64,000 bases of DNA, taken from positions 372,001-436,000 of the forward strand of contig NZ_JAEPPI010000003.1 of the NCBI RefSeq assembly GCF_017641085.1. Direction: 5' to 3'. Of the stretch, positions 42,434 to 50,800 are shown in pieces. This stretch comes from Gracilimonas sp. Lineage in GTDB: Bacteria > Bacteroidota > Rhodothermia > Balneolales > Balneolaceae. Position numbers and translations under genes: made by a program. Under the pieces are notes generated by a model. The model had not been told where the DNA came from and did no database searches. It saw only the letters and a program-made list of their open reading frames with translations. How positions within the stretch are numbered: the stretch's first letter is position 1; the number at the start of each line of letters is the position of its first letter.

Positions 42434-43465
42434 ATGAATTTTCCTGAACTAAAAAATCGATTGCTGCTGGATGTACTTGAAGGCAATGAAACTGAACGTC
42501 CACCGGTATGGATGATGCGTCAGGCCGGGCGATACCTTCCGGAATACATGGAGATTAAAAAGAAGTACGGCTTTTTTGAGCGGGTTAAAACCCCGGAGCT
42601 GGCTTGTGAAATCACCATTCAGCCCATCGATATTGTAGGCACAGATGCAGCCATCCTTTTTTCTGATATCCTGGTTTTGATTGAATGCCTGGATGTGGAA
42701 GTGCAACTGAAACCGGGTTTTGGCCCTTACCTGCCGGACCCAATCCGAACGGTGGAGCAAGTGGAAAACCTGAACATCATTCCGGCAGAGGAACAACTGA
42801 GCTATGTGTACGATGCACTGTCGCTCACCCGAAAAACACTGGACGGCCGCGTTCCCTTAATCGGTTTCGCCGGCGCCCCGTGGACGCTCTTCTGTTATTT
42901 GGTTGAAGGGCAGGGTTCAAAAACCTTCTCTACAGCAAAATCCTTTTTATTCTCACAACCGGAGGCTGCTCAAAAGCTGCTGGAAGTGATGACGGACCAA
43001 ACCATTCAATACTTGCATCATCAGGTGAAAGCGGGGGCACAAGTGCTTCAGGTGTTTGAATCGTGGGCGGCGGCACTGGGCCCGGATGATTTCCGGAAAT
43101 TAGCCCTGCCGCACTTGCAGCGTATTGCTGAAGAAGATTATGGCGTACCGTTAATTATGTTTTGCAAGGATGCGGAATGGAGTTATCCGTTTTTTGCTAA
43201 TACCAAAGTATCGGGTTTTGGAATTGGTTGGGGATGCACCCCCGAACATGCCCGTGAATTTGCCGGTGATAAGGTAGTTCAGGGAAATTTTGATCCGTCC
43301 AAATTATTGATGAGCCCGGATAAGATTGAAGCCGAAGCTACAGAGATGATGAAAAGGTTCGGAAAAGGAAATTACATTGCAAATCTGGGGCATGGCATTC
43401 TGCCAAACGTCCCGGTCGAAAATGCCAAACGATTCGTTGATACGGTTAAAAATTATCGATATTAA
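42434..43465 (+). CDS. hemE: Uroporphyrinogen decarboxylase
   Basis: This 343-residue enzyme removes four carboxyl groups from uroporphyrinogen III to give coproporphyrinogen III. It shows the family start PPVWMMRQAGRYLPEY, the ILFSDILV block with the catalytic Asp, GFAGAPWTL, and the C-terminal NLGHGILPNVPVEN. It lies two bases after hemD, and is followed by a strong hairpin at 43474. Confidence 0.96.
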   Translation: MNFPELKNRLLLDVLEGNETERPPVWMMRQAGRYLPEYMEIKKKYGFFERVKTPELACEITIQPIDIVGTDAAILFSDILVLIECLDVEVQLKPGFGPYLPDPIRTVEQVENLNIIPAEEQLSYVYDALSLTRKTLDGRVPLIGFAGAPWTLFCYLVEGQGSKTFSTAKSFLFSQPEAAQKLLEVMTDQTIQYLHHQVKAGAQVLQVFESWAAALGPDDFRKLALPHLQRIAEEDYGVPLIMFCKDAEWSYPFFANTKVSGFGIGWGCTPEHAREFAGDKVVQGNFDPSKLLMSPDKIEAEATEMMKRFGKGNYIANLGHGILPNVPVENAKRFVDTVKNYRY

Positions 43466-43473
43466 TTAGAACC

Positions 43474-43507
43474 CATGTAGAGACACAAAATCTTGTGTCT
43501 CTACATG
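43474..43507 (+). terminator. 15-bp hairpin between hemE and hemF
   Basis: CATGTAGAGACACAA pairs exactly with TTGTGTCTCTACATG around a four-base loop. No long T-run follows, so it may be an mRNA processing or partial-stop site inside the heme cluster. Confidence 0.55.
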
Positions 43508-43534
43508 TGGTTGCCAATTTTTTCTTGATCAATC

Positions 43535-44467
43535 ATGGATACAAAACTAACATCCAAAAAAGAAGAATTCAGCCGGTTCGTCAAGAATGTGCAACAGCAT
43601 ATTTGCGATGAATTAGAGGCTGTGGATGGAACCCAAAAATTCCGTATTGAGGATTGGGAGCGGGAAGGATTTGGAGGAGGCAGCACGCGCATAATTGCCG
43701 GTGGCAATGTGATAGAAAAAGGTGGGGTAAATGTGTCGGCCGTTGGCGGACCTCTGCCCGAGGCAATGCAGAAGAAATTTGAAGTACCGGAATCAGAGTT
43801 TTTTGCCACGGGTGTCTCACTGGTCATACATCCCCAAAATCCGTTTGTACCCACGGTTCACGCCAATTACCGGTATTTTGAACTGTATGATAAAGACACC
43901 GGAGAGCTGAAAGATCAGTGGTTTGGCGGCGGGGCCGACATGACGCCCTATTACCTGTTCGCGGAAGATGCTAATCATTTTCACCAGGTTCATAAAGAAG
44001 TATGTGACCGGTTCAACCCGGATTATTATCCTGATTTTAAAGCCGAGTGTGATGCCTATTTCTACAATCATCACCGGGAGGAAGCTCGTGGAATCGGAGG
44101 GCTGTTTTTTGATTATCAGCGCCCGGATAAGAACCGTTCTGCAGATGACTTATTCGAGTTTTGTAAGGCGGCCGGGTTTGCCTTCACCGATGCCTACGTT
44201 CCTATCATAAAAAAGCGGAAGGATGATGAGTTTAGCCAGGAACACCGGGACTGGCAGGAAATCCGCCGTGGCCGTTATGTGGAATTTAATTTAATTCACG
44301 ATCGCGGTACTTTATTCGGGCTGAAGACCAAGGGCCGGATTGAATCTATTTTGATGAGCCTGCCACCGAAAGTGCAGTGGGTGTACGATCATCATCCGGA
44401 ACCGGGCAGCCCCGAAGCCGAGCTGGTCGACCACCTGAAACCCATTGATTGGATTAATTATAGCTAA
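43535..44467 (+). CDS. hemF: Oxygen-dependent coproporphyrinogen-III oxidase
   Basis: This 310-residue enzyme turns coproporphyrinogen III into protoporphyrinogen IX using O2, which points to an aerobic host. Conserved blocks are GGSTRII, NPFVPTVHANYRYFE, WFGGGADMTPYY and GRYVEFNLIHDRGT. No anaerobic counterpart (hemN) is in the window. It lies between two hairpins, at 43474 and 44478, which suggests its message may be handled separately from hemE and hemB. Confidence 0.96.
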   Translation: MDTKLTSKKEEFSRFVKNVQQHICDELEAVDGTQKFRIEDWEREGFGGGSTRIIAGGNVIEKGGVNVSAVGGPLPEAMQKKFEVPESEFFATGVSLVIHPQNPFVPTVHANYRYFELYDKDTGELKDQWFGGGADMTPYYLFAEDANHFHQVHKEVCDRFNPDYYPDFKAECDAYFYNHHREEARGIGGLFFDYQRPDKNRSADDLFEFCKAAGFAFTDAYVPIIKKRKDDEFSQEHRDWQEIRRGRYVEFNLIHDRGTLFGLKTKGRIESILMSLPPKVQWVYDHHPEPGSPEAELVDHLKPIDWINYS

Positions 44468-44477
44468 GTGAAAGGGG

Positions 44478-44524
44478 AAAAGTGAAAAGGCAAACGTAAT
44501 TTTCACTTTTGCCTTTTCACTTTT
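44478..44524 (+). terminator. 17-bp hairpin between hemF and hemB
   Basis: AAAAGTGAAAAGGCAAA pairs exactly with TTTGCCTTTTCACTTTT around a 13-base loop. The T-rich right arm makes it a plausible terminator for hemF in the plus direction. Confidence 0.6.
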
Positions 44525-44539
44525 CACAAGCAAAGAAAT

Positions 44540-45523
44540 ATGAAATACCCAACAACCCGATTACGACGAAACCGGCAATCAGATGCCATCCGTGAGATGG
44601 TGCAGGAGAACCGTTTACATCCATCCGATTTTATAGCTCCCATTTTCATCATGGAGGGAGAGAACAAGAAAGAGGAAATCCCCAGCATGCCGGAGTATTT
44701 TCGGTACTCGTTAGATTTGCTGAAGGATGAACTGGATGAATTGGTTGAAGTTGGGATTCAGTCGGTATTGTTATTTGTAAAGGTTCCGGACGAAAAGAAA
44801 GACAATAAAGGCACCGAGGCTTTAAACGATGACGGACTGATGCAAGAATCCGTTAGGTTTATCAAAAAGGATTACCCGGATTTGCTGGTTATGACCGATG
44901 TGGCGATGGATCCATATTCCTCATACGGACATGATGGCATTGTGGAAGATGGCGAAATTGTGAATGACCCTTCGGTGGAGGTGCTTGCACAGATGGCTGT
45001 GAGTCATGCCAAGGCCGGAGCTGATATGGTGGCGCCGTCCGACATGATGGATGGCCGGATTGGAGCCATGCGTGTAGCATTGGATGAAGCCGGATTTGAG
45101 AATACCAGCATCATGGCGTACAGTGCAAAATATGCTTCTTCTTACTACGGTCCATTTCGTGATGCCCTGGATTCTGCTCCGGGATTTGGGGACAAAAAAA
45201 GCTACCAGATGAATCCGGCTAATGTGGACGAAGCCCTGCGTGAAGTGGAGCTGGACATTCAGGAAGGAGCCGATATTGTAATGGTAAAGCCGGGAATGCC
45301 TTATCTGGATGTGGTGCGGGCCGTAAAGCAGAACTTCAACATTCCGGTTTCGGTTTATAACGTCTCCGGTGAATATGCCATGATTAAAGCAGCTGCTGAA
45401 AAAGGCTGGCTCAATGAAGAAGAGGCCATGATGGAAGCACTGTTAGGATTCAAAAGAGCCGGCGCTGATTTAATTGCCACTTATTTTGCGAAGGCTGCTG
45501 CCCGTATTATTCATAAATGGTGA
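44540..45523 (+). CDS. hemB: Delta-aminolevulinic acid dehydratase
   Basis: This 327-residue enzyme condenses two 5-aminolevulinate molecules to porphobilinogen. The active lysines are in YSAKYASSYYGPFRDA and VMVKPGMPYLD. The metal loop reads DVAMDPYSSYGHDG; the three Cys that bind catalytic zinc in other HemB proteins (CxCx8C) are absent, so this is the Mg-dependent type. It lies between the hairpin at 44478 and hemL. Confidence 0.96.
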   Translation: MKYPTTRLRRNRQSDAIREMVQENRLHPSDFIAPIFIMEGENKKEEIPSMPEYFRYSLDLLKDELDELVEVGIQSVLLFVKVPDEKKDNKGTEALNDDGLMQESVRFIKKDYPDLLVMTDVAMDPYSSYGHDGIVEDGEIVNDPSVEVLAQMAVSHAKAGADMVAPSDMMDGRIGAMRVALDEAGFENTSIMAYSAKYASSYYGPFRDALDSAPGFGDKKSYQMNPANVDEALREVELDIQEGADIVMVKPGMPYLDVVRAVKQNFNIPVSVYNVSGEYAMIKAAAEKGWLNEEEAMMEALLGFKRAGADLIATYFAKAAARIIHKW

Positions 45524-45548
45524 TCGTGAATTTTTCTTGATTCTAAGG

Positions 45549-45596
45549 GGAAGCTGGAGCTTCCGGACAGTTGTTGCGAAGCAGGAGCTTCGCAAC
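45549..45596. repeat. Tandem-hairpin repeat, copy 1
   Basis: Two adjacent short hairpins: GGAAGC-TGGA-GCTTCC and TTGCGAAGC-AGGA-GCTTCGCAA. They share the tip AAGC-NGGR-GCTT with copies 2 (53342) and 3 (54289), while the lower stems differ and keep pairing. It lies between hemB and hemL. Confidence 0.75.
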
Positions 45597-45670
45597 GAGA
45601 AGAAAAAGCATCCTAGGGTGATGGAAATTCATTAAGGCACGAAAGAAATTTTTAATTGATAAACAGAGAT

Positions 45671-46966
45671 ATGGATTACCCAAAGAGCAAAGAACTTTAC
45701 GAACGAGCATCAAAAGTGATTCCCGGCGGAGTAAATTCTCCGGTACGGGCTTTTAACAGTGTGGGGGGAACACCCTTGTTTATCACCCGCGCTCAGGGAT
45801 CGTATCTCTGGGACGAAGAAGGCAATCGATATATCGATCTCATCAGTTCGTGGGGACCAATGCTGTTGGGTCATGCGGAGCCGGATGTTATTAAAGCAGT
45901 TCAGCAAACCGCAGAAAACTCGACTTCATTTGGAGCACCGACCCGACTGGAAGTGGAGATGGCCGAGCTGATTTGCAGCTCTGTTCCGGGAGTGGATAAA
46001 ATCCGGATGGTGAATTCAGGAACCGAAGCTACCATGAGTGCCATCCGTGTTGCTCGTGGATATACCGGGAAGAACAAGATCATTAAGTTTAAAGGAAATT
46101 ATCACGGCCATGGCGATTCCTTTTTGATTGAAGCCGGAAGCGGTGCCCTCACCATGGGCGAGCCAAGCAGTCCCGGTGTTACGGAAGGAACAGCCAAAGA
46201 CACACTGAACGCCGAGTACAACAACCTGGATTCCGTGAAGAAATTGGTGGAGGCCAATAAGGATGACATGGCTGCGATCATCCTGGAACCCATTGCCGGA
46301 AATATGGGATGTATTCCTCCTAATGAAGGATTCTTGGAAGGATTGCGAGCACTTTGTGATGAACAAAATATCGTACTCATTTTTGATGAAGTGATGACCG
46401 GTTTTCGTGTGGATTTCCGGGGTGCCCAGAAAGTGTACGGGGTTACGGCCGATATGGTAACCTATGGTAAAATCATAGGTGCCGGATTGCCGGTGGGAGC
46501 CTATGGCGGAAAAGAAGAAATCATGGATTATGTGGCACCGACAGGCCCGGTTTATCAGGCGGGGACCTTGTCCGGAAACCCGCTGGCTATGGCGGCAGGA
46601 TTTACTCTTCTGAAGAAGCTGAAAGATCACCCCGAAGTGTATGACGAGCTGGAGAAGAAATCACAAGTACTGGCTACCGGCATAACTAAAATACTTCAAG
46701 AGTATGACATCCCTCACGCGATGAACCGGGTAGGCTCCATGATCGGGGTGTTTTACTGTGAAGGTCCGGTTGAGACTTTCGACGACGCCAACCACACCGA
46801 TAAGGAACTGTTTGGTAGGATCTTTCATGGCATGCTGAAGCGGGGTGTTCACTTGCCTCCGTCTCCCTTTGAGGCTTTCTTTCTGGCTAATTCGCTGACA
46901 ACAGACGATATCAGCTTTATATTGACGGCTTTTGAGGAGACGATTTCAGAGATAAAATCTGATTAA
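45671..46966 (+). CDS. hemL: Glutamate-1-semialdehyde 2,1-aminomutase
   Basis: This 431-residue PLP enzyme (from ATG 45671; a TTG 15 bases earlier is in frame) converts glutamate semialdehyde to 5-aminolevulinate. It shows IPGGVNSPVRAF at the start, NSGTEATMSAIR, FDEVMTGFR, and the PLP lysine in TYGKIIGAGLPVGAYGG. With hemA it gives the C5 route, and with hemB, C, D, E and F the pathway runs to protoporphyrinogen IX; the last two steps (hemG/Y, hemH) are not in the window. Confidence 0.96.
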   Translation: MDYPKSKELYERASKVIPGGVNSPVRAFNSVGGTPLFITRAQGSYLWDEEGNRYIDLISSWGPMLLGHAEPDVIKAVQQTAENSTSFGAPTRLEVEMAELICSSVPGVDKIRMVNSGTEATMSAIRVARGYTGKNKIIKFKGNYHGHGDSFLIEAGSGALTMGEPSSPGVTEGTAKDTLNAEYNNLDSVKKLVEANKDDMAAIILEPIAGNMGCIPPNEGFLEGLRALCDEQNIVLIFDEVMTGFRVDFRGAQKVYGVTADMVTYGKIIGAGLPVGAYGGKEEIMDYVAPTGPVYQAGTLSGNPLAMAAGFTLLKKLKDHPEVYDELEKKSQVLATGITKILQEYDIPHAMNRVGSMIGVFYCEGPVETFDDANHTDKELFGRIFHGMLKRGVHLPPSPFEAFFLANSLTTDDISFILTAFEETISEIKSD

Positions 46967-47050
46967 CAGATTACTGGAAACGGGTTCCCTCTTGCACTTA
47001 ATTTCCATTCTATTAACTTAGCTTTATCCATTCACAAACCGGATAAGGCT

Positions 47051-47491
47051 ATGAGCACCATCACAGTCACCAAACGGATACATGCTCCCAAGGAACTCGT
47101 TTTTAAAACGGTTTCGGATATAAAGAACTTTTCCAAAGCGGTTCCTGATATTACAAACGTAGAGTTTTTGACAGAACAGGATTATGGAGTGGGAACCAAA
47201 TTCAGGGAAACCCGTGATATGAACGGGCGGAAGGCCTCTACAGAACTTGAGGTGACTGAACTGGTCGAAAACGCTCACATTCGAATAGTATCTGATACCA
47301 TGGGCACGATTTGGGATTCGCTATTCACCGTCGAAAAGAAAGAAGACGGAACGGAGCTCACGCTGATCATGGATACCAAAGCGTATAAACTCATGTCAAA
47401 AATTATCAACCCTTTTATGAAAGGCATGATGAAAAAAGCGCTTGAGAAAGATATGGACGCTGTGAAAAATTATTGTGAATCGAATAATTAG
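47051..47491 (+). CDS. SRPBCC-fold (START/polyketide cyclase-like) protein
   Basis: This 146-residue soluble protein has the SRPBCC pattern: an opening strand with ITVTKRIHAPKELVFKTVSDI, a middle GTKFRETRDMNGRKASTELEVTEL, and a last long helix of MSKIINPFMKGMMKKALEKDM. Members bind hydrophobic ligands in a deep cavity; some are coenzyme Q-binding chaperones, others respond to stress. No substrate can be named. It stands alone, 84 bases after hemL. Confidence 0.8.
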   Translation: MSTITVTKRIHAPKELVFKTVSDIKNFSKAVPDITNVEFLTEQDYGVGTKFRETRDMNGRKASTELEVTELVENAHIRIVSDTMGTIWDSLFTVEKKEDGTELTLIMDTKAYKLMSKIINPFMKGMMKKALEKDMDAVKNYCESNN

Positions 47492-47836
47492 CTGATCTAT
47501 ATAAAGCCTGTTTACAAAGGCATTGGGAGAGTAATTACCTAAAACCTGTTCATTAAGGCATTAATGTGGAAATACCATCACTTCGTGTGTGCTTGGCAAA
47601 CAGGTTCTTTAAAAAGGCTTAGAACCATTCACTTTACCGGATTTCAAAATATTTGCCTTCTCTTTTTTCTTTAAATCCTGTCAGTTACTGAACAAGAATT
47701 TGGTGGACTCCTGATATCAATGACGATATTCAGTCTATAATTACCTGCGATTTTAATAGGCAAATCTGAGCTGTTTTATAAAGCAGTTACGTAGGGCTAT
47801 TGTGCATGAAATAATTAAAAGACAAAAACTATATAA
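47492..47836. other. 345-base gap without a gene
   Basis: No gene, RNA or strong repeat was seen. AAAACCTGTT and similar half-words recur weakly. It probably holds the promoter of the propeller lipoprotein at 47837. Confidence 0.4.
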
Positions 47837-49615
47837 ATGATAACGATGTTAAAGAAATTACCAGTTCTGAGCATATCACTGGCCATCCTGTTGACGGGTT
47901 GTGGAACCACCATAGAAACAACTATGACGAAAAAATGGGAAAAAGAACGAATATTCGATTCTGAAGAAGATAAATCATTTTCCCAAATGTACATGACTGA
48001 TGATGGTTCGGCCGTGACTGTAATCTCACCGGGTGGGGTGCAGGCTGTAAATGTTGAAGGTGAAACAATAGCAGAAGAAAAAAGAGCAGATTTCTACACA
48101 ACTTTTCTGAATGAAAACACCGGCCTTGATCGCCTGACTGATAAGGTTACTTACATTTACATTCCTCACCGGCATGCATTGCTGGAGTTTAATTATGCCA
48201 GCTTCTCAGAATCCGTAAGCTACATTGATCTGGAAAATAAGAATGTAAAATGGATGGCTGATGACCTGAAATGGAGTCTTGAAAGGTATCAGGCATTTGC
48301 ACGTTCCTTATCTAAAGGATTAAACTTTGGCGGGCAGTTAGCAACTGGTGCTGCAGCTGAAGTAATGTTACCGGAACGGTTTGTAGGAAACCTGACCCGG
48401 ATAATACCGGAACTGGATGCTTTTATTTTTAAAACACTGGATGGCCTTAAGCTTATTAGTTTAAAAGATGGAAGTGTAATATGGACTAATAATAAATTTG
48501 ATGGGGGCTTGGTGGAGATTATTTATGATAAACCAAGTAATAGTCTGGTTGCCGTTAATAGAGATGATGATGCATTTGCAGTGAAAGGGCTTCAGTTTAA
48601 TAAACAACTGATGCGCATTGATGCAAGTACGGGACAAACAATTTGGGAAAACTCATACGATGGTAATATCCGTGAAAAACTGGATGGGGTAGGAGTTTGG
48701 GCAGACCGTAGGACGGATATCCGGTTAAAGGATGGAAACATCATGATCAATTTTCTGAATGTGGAGGTCTATGATTTTGAGACTGGTGAAAAACACTGGC
48801 AGACAACAACAGGAAATGACAAACTTCTGGATATGGTAGCCCCCGAAATGCAAGTCATGAATTTGTTTGCGTTTCCGGAGATTGAGGACGGGAAATTATA
48901 TCGCGTAACACATGAGAATACCAGTCTTGGCGGGGTTGATGTCGTGATCGAAGCCTATGATTATGATTCCGGTAATCTGCTTTGGAAAACGGATAAGATT
49001 ACCCGCAACGACCCGGTTAATGATATGGTCGTGGAAGGAGATCATTTGATTGCTTCAACTACCGCCTCAGAAGGTATCATCGCTTTTGATCTCTCGACTG
49101 GGGAGGAAGTATGGCAATATACCGGCTTTGGAAAACATGGCATTCAGTTTAAGATGGAAAAAGCAAATGGAACTGTTATTGCCGCAGGCTTCGGGAATAT
49201 AGTTTCGCTAAACACAGATAATGGAGAACCGATTTATAAGCTCTCAACTTCGGATATTGGATTGGGAGATCTCAACGATATGGATAAAAAAGGAAACGCA
49301 TTACTGGTATCGGGAAGCAAAGGTTTTGGAAGTTTTGATCTGTCAGACGGTTCCGAAAAGGCTTCCATCCCAACTCCAAGCGGTGGCATTATGAACATAC
49401 ATGAAAGTCAGGGTTTGGTGCTCATTCAACCCAAACCAAATTATGGTGATGCAAAGTATCCGGTAGATGACGCCTATCATTTGGTTGACCTTCAGAATGA
49501 AATGTTACTGGGAACCCTTGGCAATGGCAACCGTCGGGGGGTACAAGTGTCTCCTGATTTTAGTCATTTGTATGTATTGACCAATGGTAAAATCATGATG
49601 TATTCTGCGAACTAA
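47837..49615 (+). CDS. PQQ-type beta-propeller lipoprotein
   Basis: This 592-residue protein has a signal peptide with lipobox LTGCG (near residue 22; start ATG 47837, or ATG 47846 in frame) and repeats of the PQQ-enzyme type: GQTIWENSYDG, GEKHWQTTTGN, GNLLWKTDKI, GEEVWQYTGFG. These fold into a beta-propeller, often without PQQ, as in BamB. The location should be the outer membrane's inner face or the cell surface. The function is unknown: the propeller is too general. A terminator follows at 49644. Confidence 0.82.
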   Translation: MITMLKKLPVLSISLAILLTGCGTTIETTMTKKWEKERIFDSEEDKSFSQMYMTDDGSAVTVISPGGVQAVNVEGETIAEEKRADFYTTFLNENTGLDRLTDKVTYIYIPHRHALLEFNYASFSESVSYIDLENKNVKWMADDLKWSLERYQAFARSLSKGLNFGGQLATGAAAEVMLPERFVGNLTRIIPELDAFIFKTLDGLKLISLKDGSVIWTNNKFDGGLVEIIYDKPSNSLVAVNRDDDAFAVKGLQFNKQLMRIDASTGQTIWENSYDGNIREKLDGVGVWADRRTDIRLKDGNIMINFLNVEVYDFETGEKHWQTTTGNDKLLDMVAPEMQVMNLFAFPEIEDGKLYRVTHENTSLGGVDVVIEAYDYDSGNLLWKTDKITRNDPVNDMVVEGDHLIASTTASEGIIAFDLSTGEEVWQYTGFGKHGIQFKMEKANGTVIAAGFGNIVSLNTDNGEPIYKLSTSDIGLGDLNDMDKKGNALLVSGSKGFGSFDLSDGSEKASIPTPSGGIMNIHESQGLVLIQPKPNYGDAKYPVDDAYHLVDLQNEMLLGTLGNGNRRGVQVSPDFSHLYVLTNGKIMMYSAN

Positions 49616-49643
49616 CTCCATAAATCCTTTAGAAAATTACAGG

Positions 49644-49671
49644 AAAAGACCGGGTGAAAGCCCGGTCTTTT
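49644..49671 (+). terminator. Rho-independent terminator after the propeller lipoprotein
   Basis: AAAAGACCGGG pairs with CCCGGTCTTTT around a six-base loop, and the T-run is within the right arm. Since both arms carry A/T ends, it could work in both directions. Confidence 0.85.
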
Positions 49672-49788
49672 ATTGTGAAAGGCAGGATTTAAAAGAGCTT
49701 GAGAATGACAGGATGAGTGTAAAATATTATTGCGTATCGATTTATTAGCTGATCTCATGTAACCTGGCTCACAACTAATCGTTTTACA

Positions 49789-50766
49789 ATGAACTCTGAG
49801 AACAAAAAAAATAACGGGTTCATGAAGAAATTTCTTTATTTAGTGCCACTTCTTTTTCTGATGTTGTCAAATATAAGAATTGCCACTGCACATCCCTGGG
49901 GCGGATTGGTTATCGATCAACAGGGTAATATTTACTTCACCTTTATTTATCCTTTCGTAGATGACGATCACTACGCCTGTGTCTGGCAAATAGATGATCA
50001 GCAGAACCTGAAGCAAGTGCTGGAATCTTCTCATTCTCCCAGCGACATCATCCTTTCGCGAAGCCCGGATCGGGTGATTTATGGTGCAGAAAGAAATAAT
50101 GCCGCGGGTGGTTTTCAGGCAAGGCTATGGAAGGTTAATGGTTCAGGTAATGAACTCTTCATTAATCCTACTACGAATGAAGATGTTTTTTTCATTCAGG
50201 CTTATGCCGTAGCTGAAGATGGAATGGGTTACTTTGCTCGGGAGAACCGGCTGTTCGAGCGGAGTGATGGTGGAGAGGTAACCGAAATTGAAATACCATC
50301 AGACATTGACCGCATTGATGACCTCGCTTGGGGATTGAGTAACAAGCTGTACATTCTGGACAGGAAAAGCATCAAGGTCATGGAAGAAGACGGATCTGTT
50401 TCGGTTTTAGCTACTGGTTTAAAGGATGATAATCCCGAAAATATCCCGTTCTCCGGAGCAAATATACTGTTCGATTTTACAGTAGACGAAACCGGAAATG
50501 TGTACCTGGCCTATTATGGAAACAGGAGAGTGTTGAAGGTGAATCCGGCGGGGGAGGTATCTGTATTTCTGGAATCGGAAGGGCCGTGGTCACCCCATGG
50601 AGTAGATGTTTTTAACGGGGAGGTGTATGTACTGGAGTCAACGTTTGGAACTTCGAAGTGGTGGGAGTTTTGGGAGGATGATGTAATTATTCCCCGTGTT
50701 CGAAAGGTGGATGCGAATGGAGATGTATACACTGTTTTTGAATATAAGCCGGACCGGAAGAATTAG
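49789..50766 (+). CDS. Secreted NHL/SMP-30-like beta-propeller protein
   Basis: This 325-residue protein has a signal peptide (start at 49789, or at 49822 with MKKFLYLVPLLF) ending near IATAHPWGG, and then propeller repeats such as GLVIDQQGNIYFTFIY, LSNKLYILDRKSI, VDETGNVYLAYYGNRRVLKV and GVDVFNGEVYVLES. These resemble NHL and gluconolactonase-like propellers. No catalytic site is clear. It may be a binding or sensing protein in the periplasm. It ends just before mutS2, which comes from the other strand. Confidence 0.75.
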   Translation: MNSENKKNNGFMKKFLYLVPLLFLMLSNIRIATAHPWGGLVIDQQGNIYFTFIYPFVDDDHYACVWQIDDQQNLKQVLESSHSPSDIILSRSPDRVIYGAERNNAAGGFQARLWKVNGSGNELFINPTTNEDVFFIQAYAVAEDGMGYFARENRLFERSDGGEVTEIEIPSDIDRIDDLAWGLSNKLYILDRKSIKVMEEDGSVSVLATGLKDDNPENIPFSGANILFDFTVDETGNVYLAYYGNRRVLKVNPAGEVSVFLESEGPWSPHGVDVFNGEVYVLESTFGTSKWWEFWEDDVIIPRVRKVDANGDVYTVFEYKPDRKN

Positions 50767-50800
50767 CCGAGATTTAGAAGAGCGGTAACAAACCGGAGCC

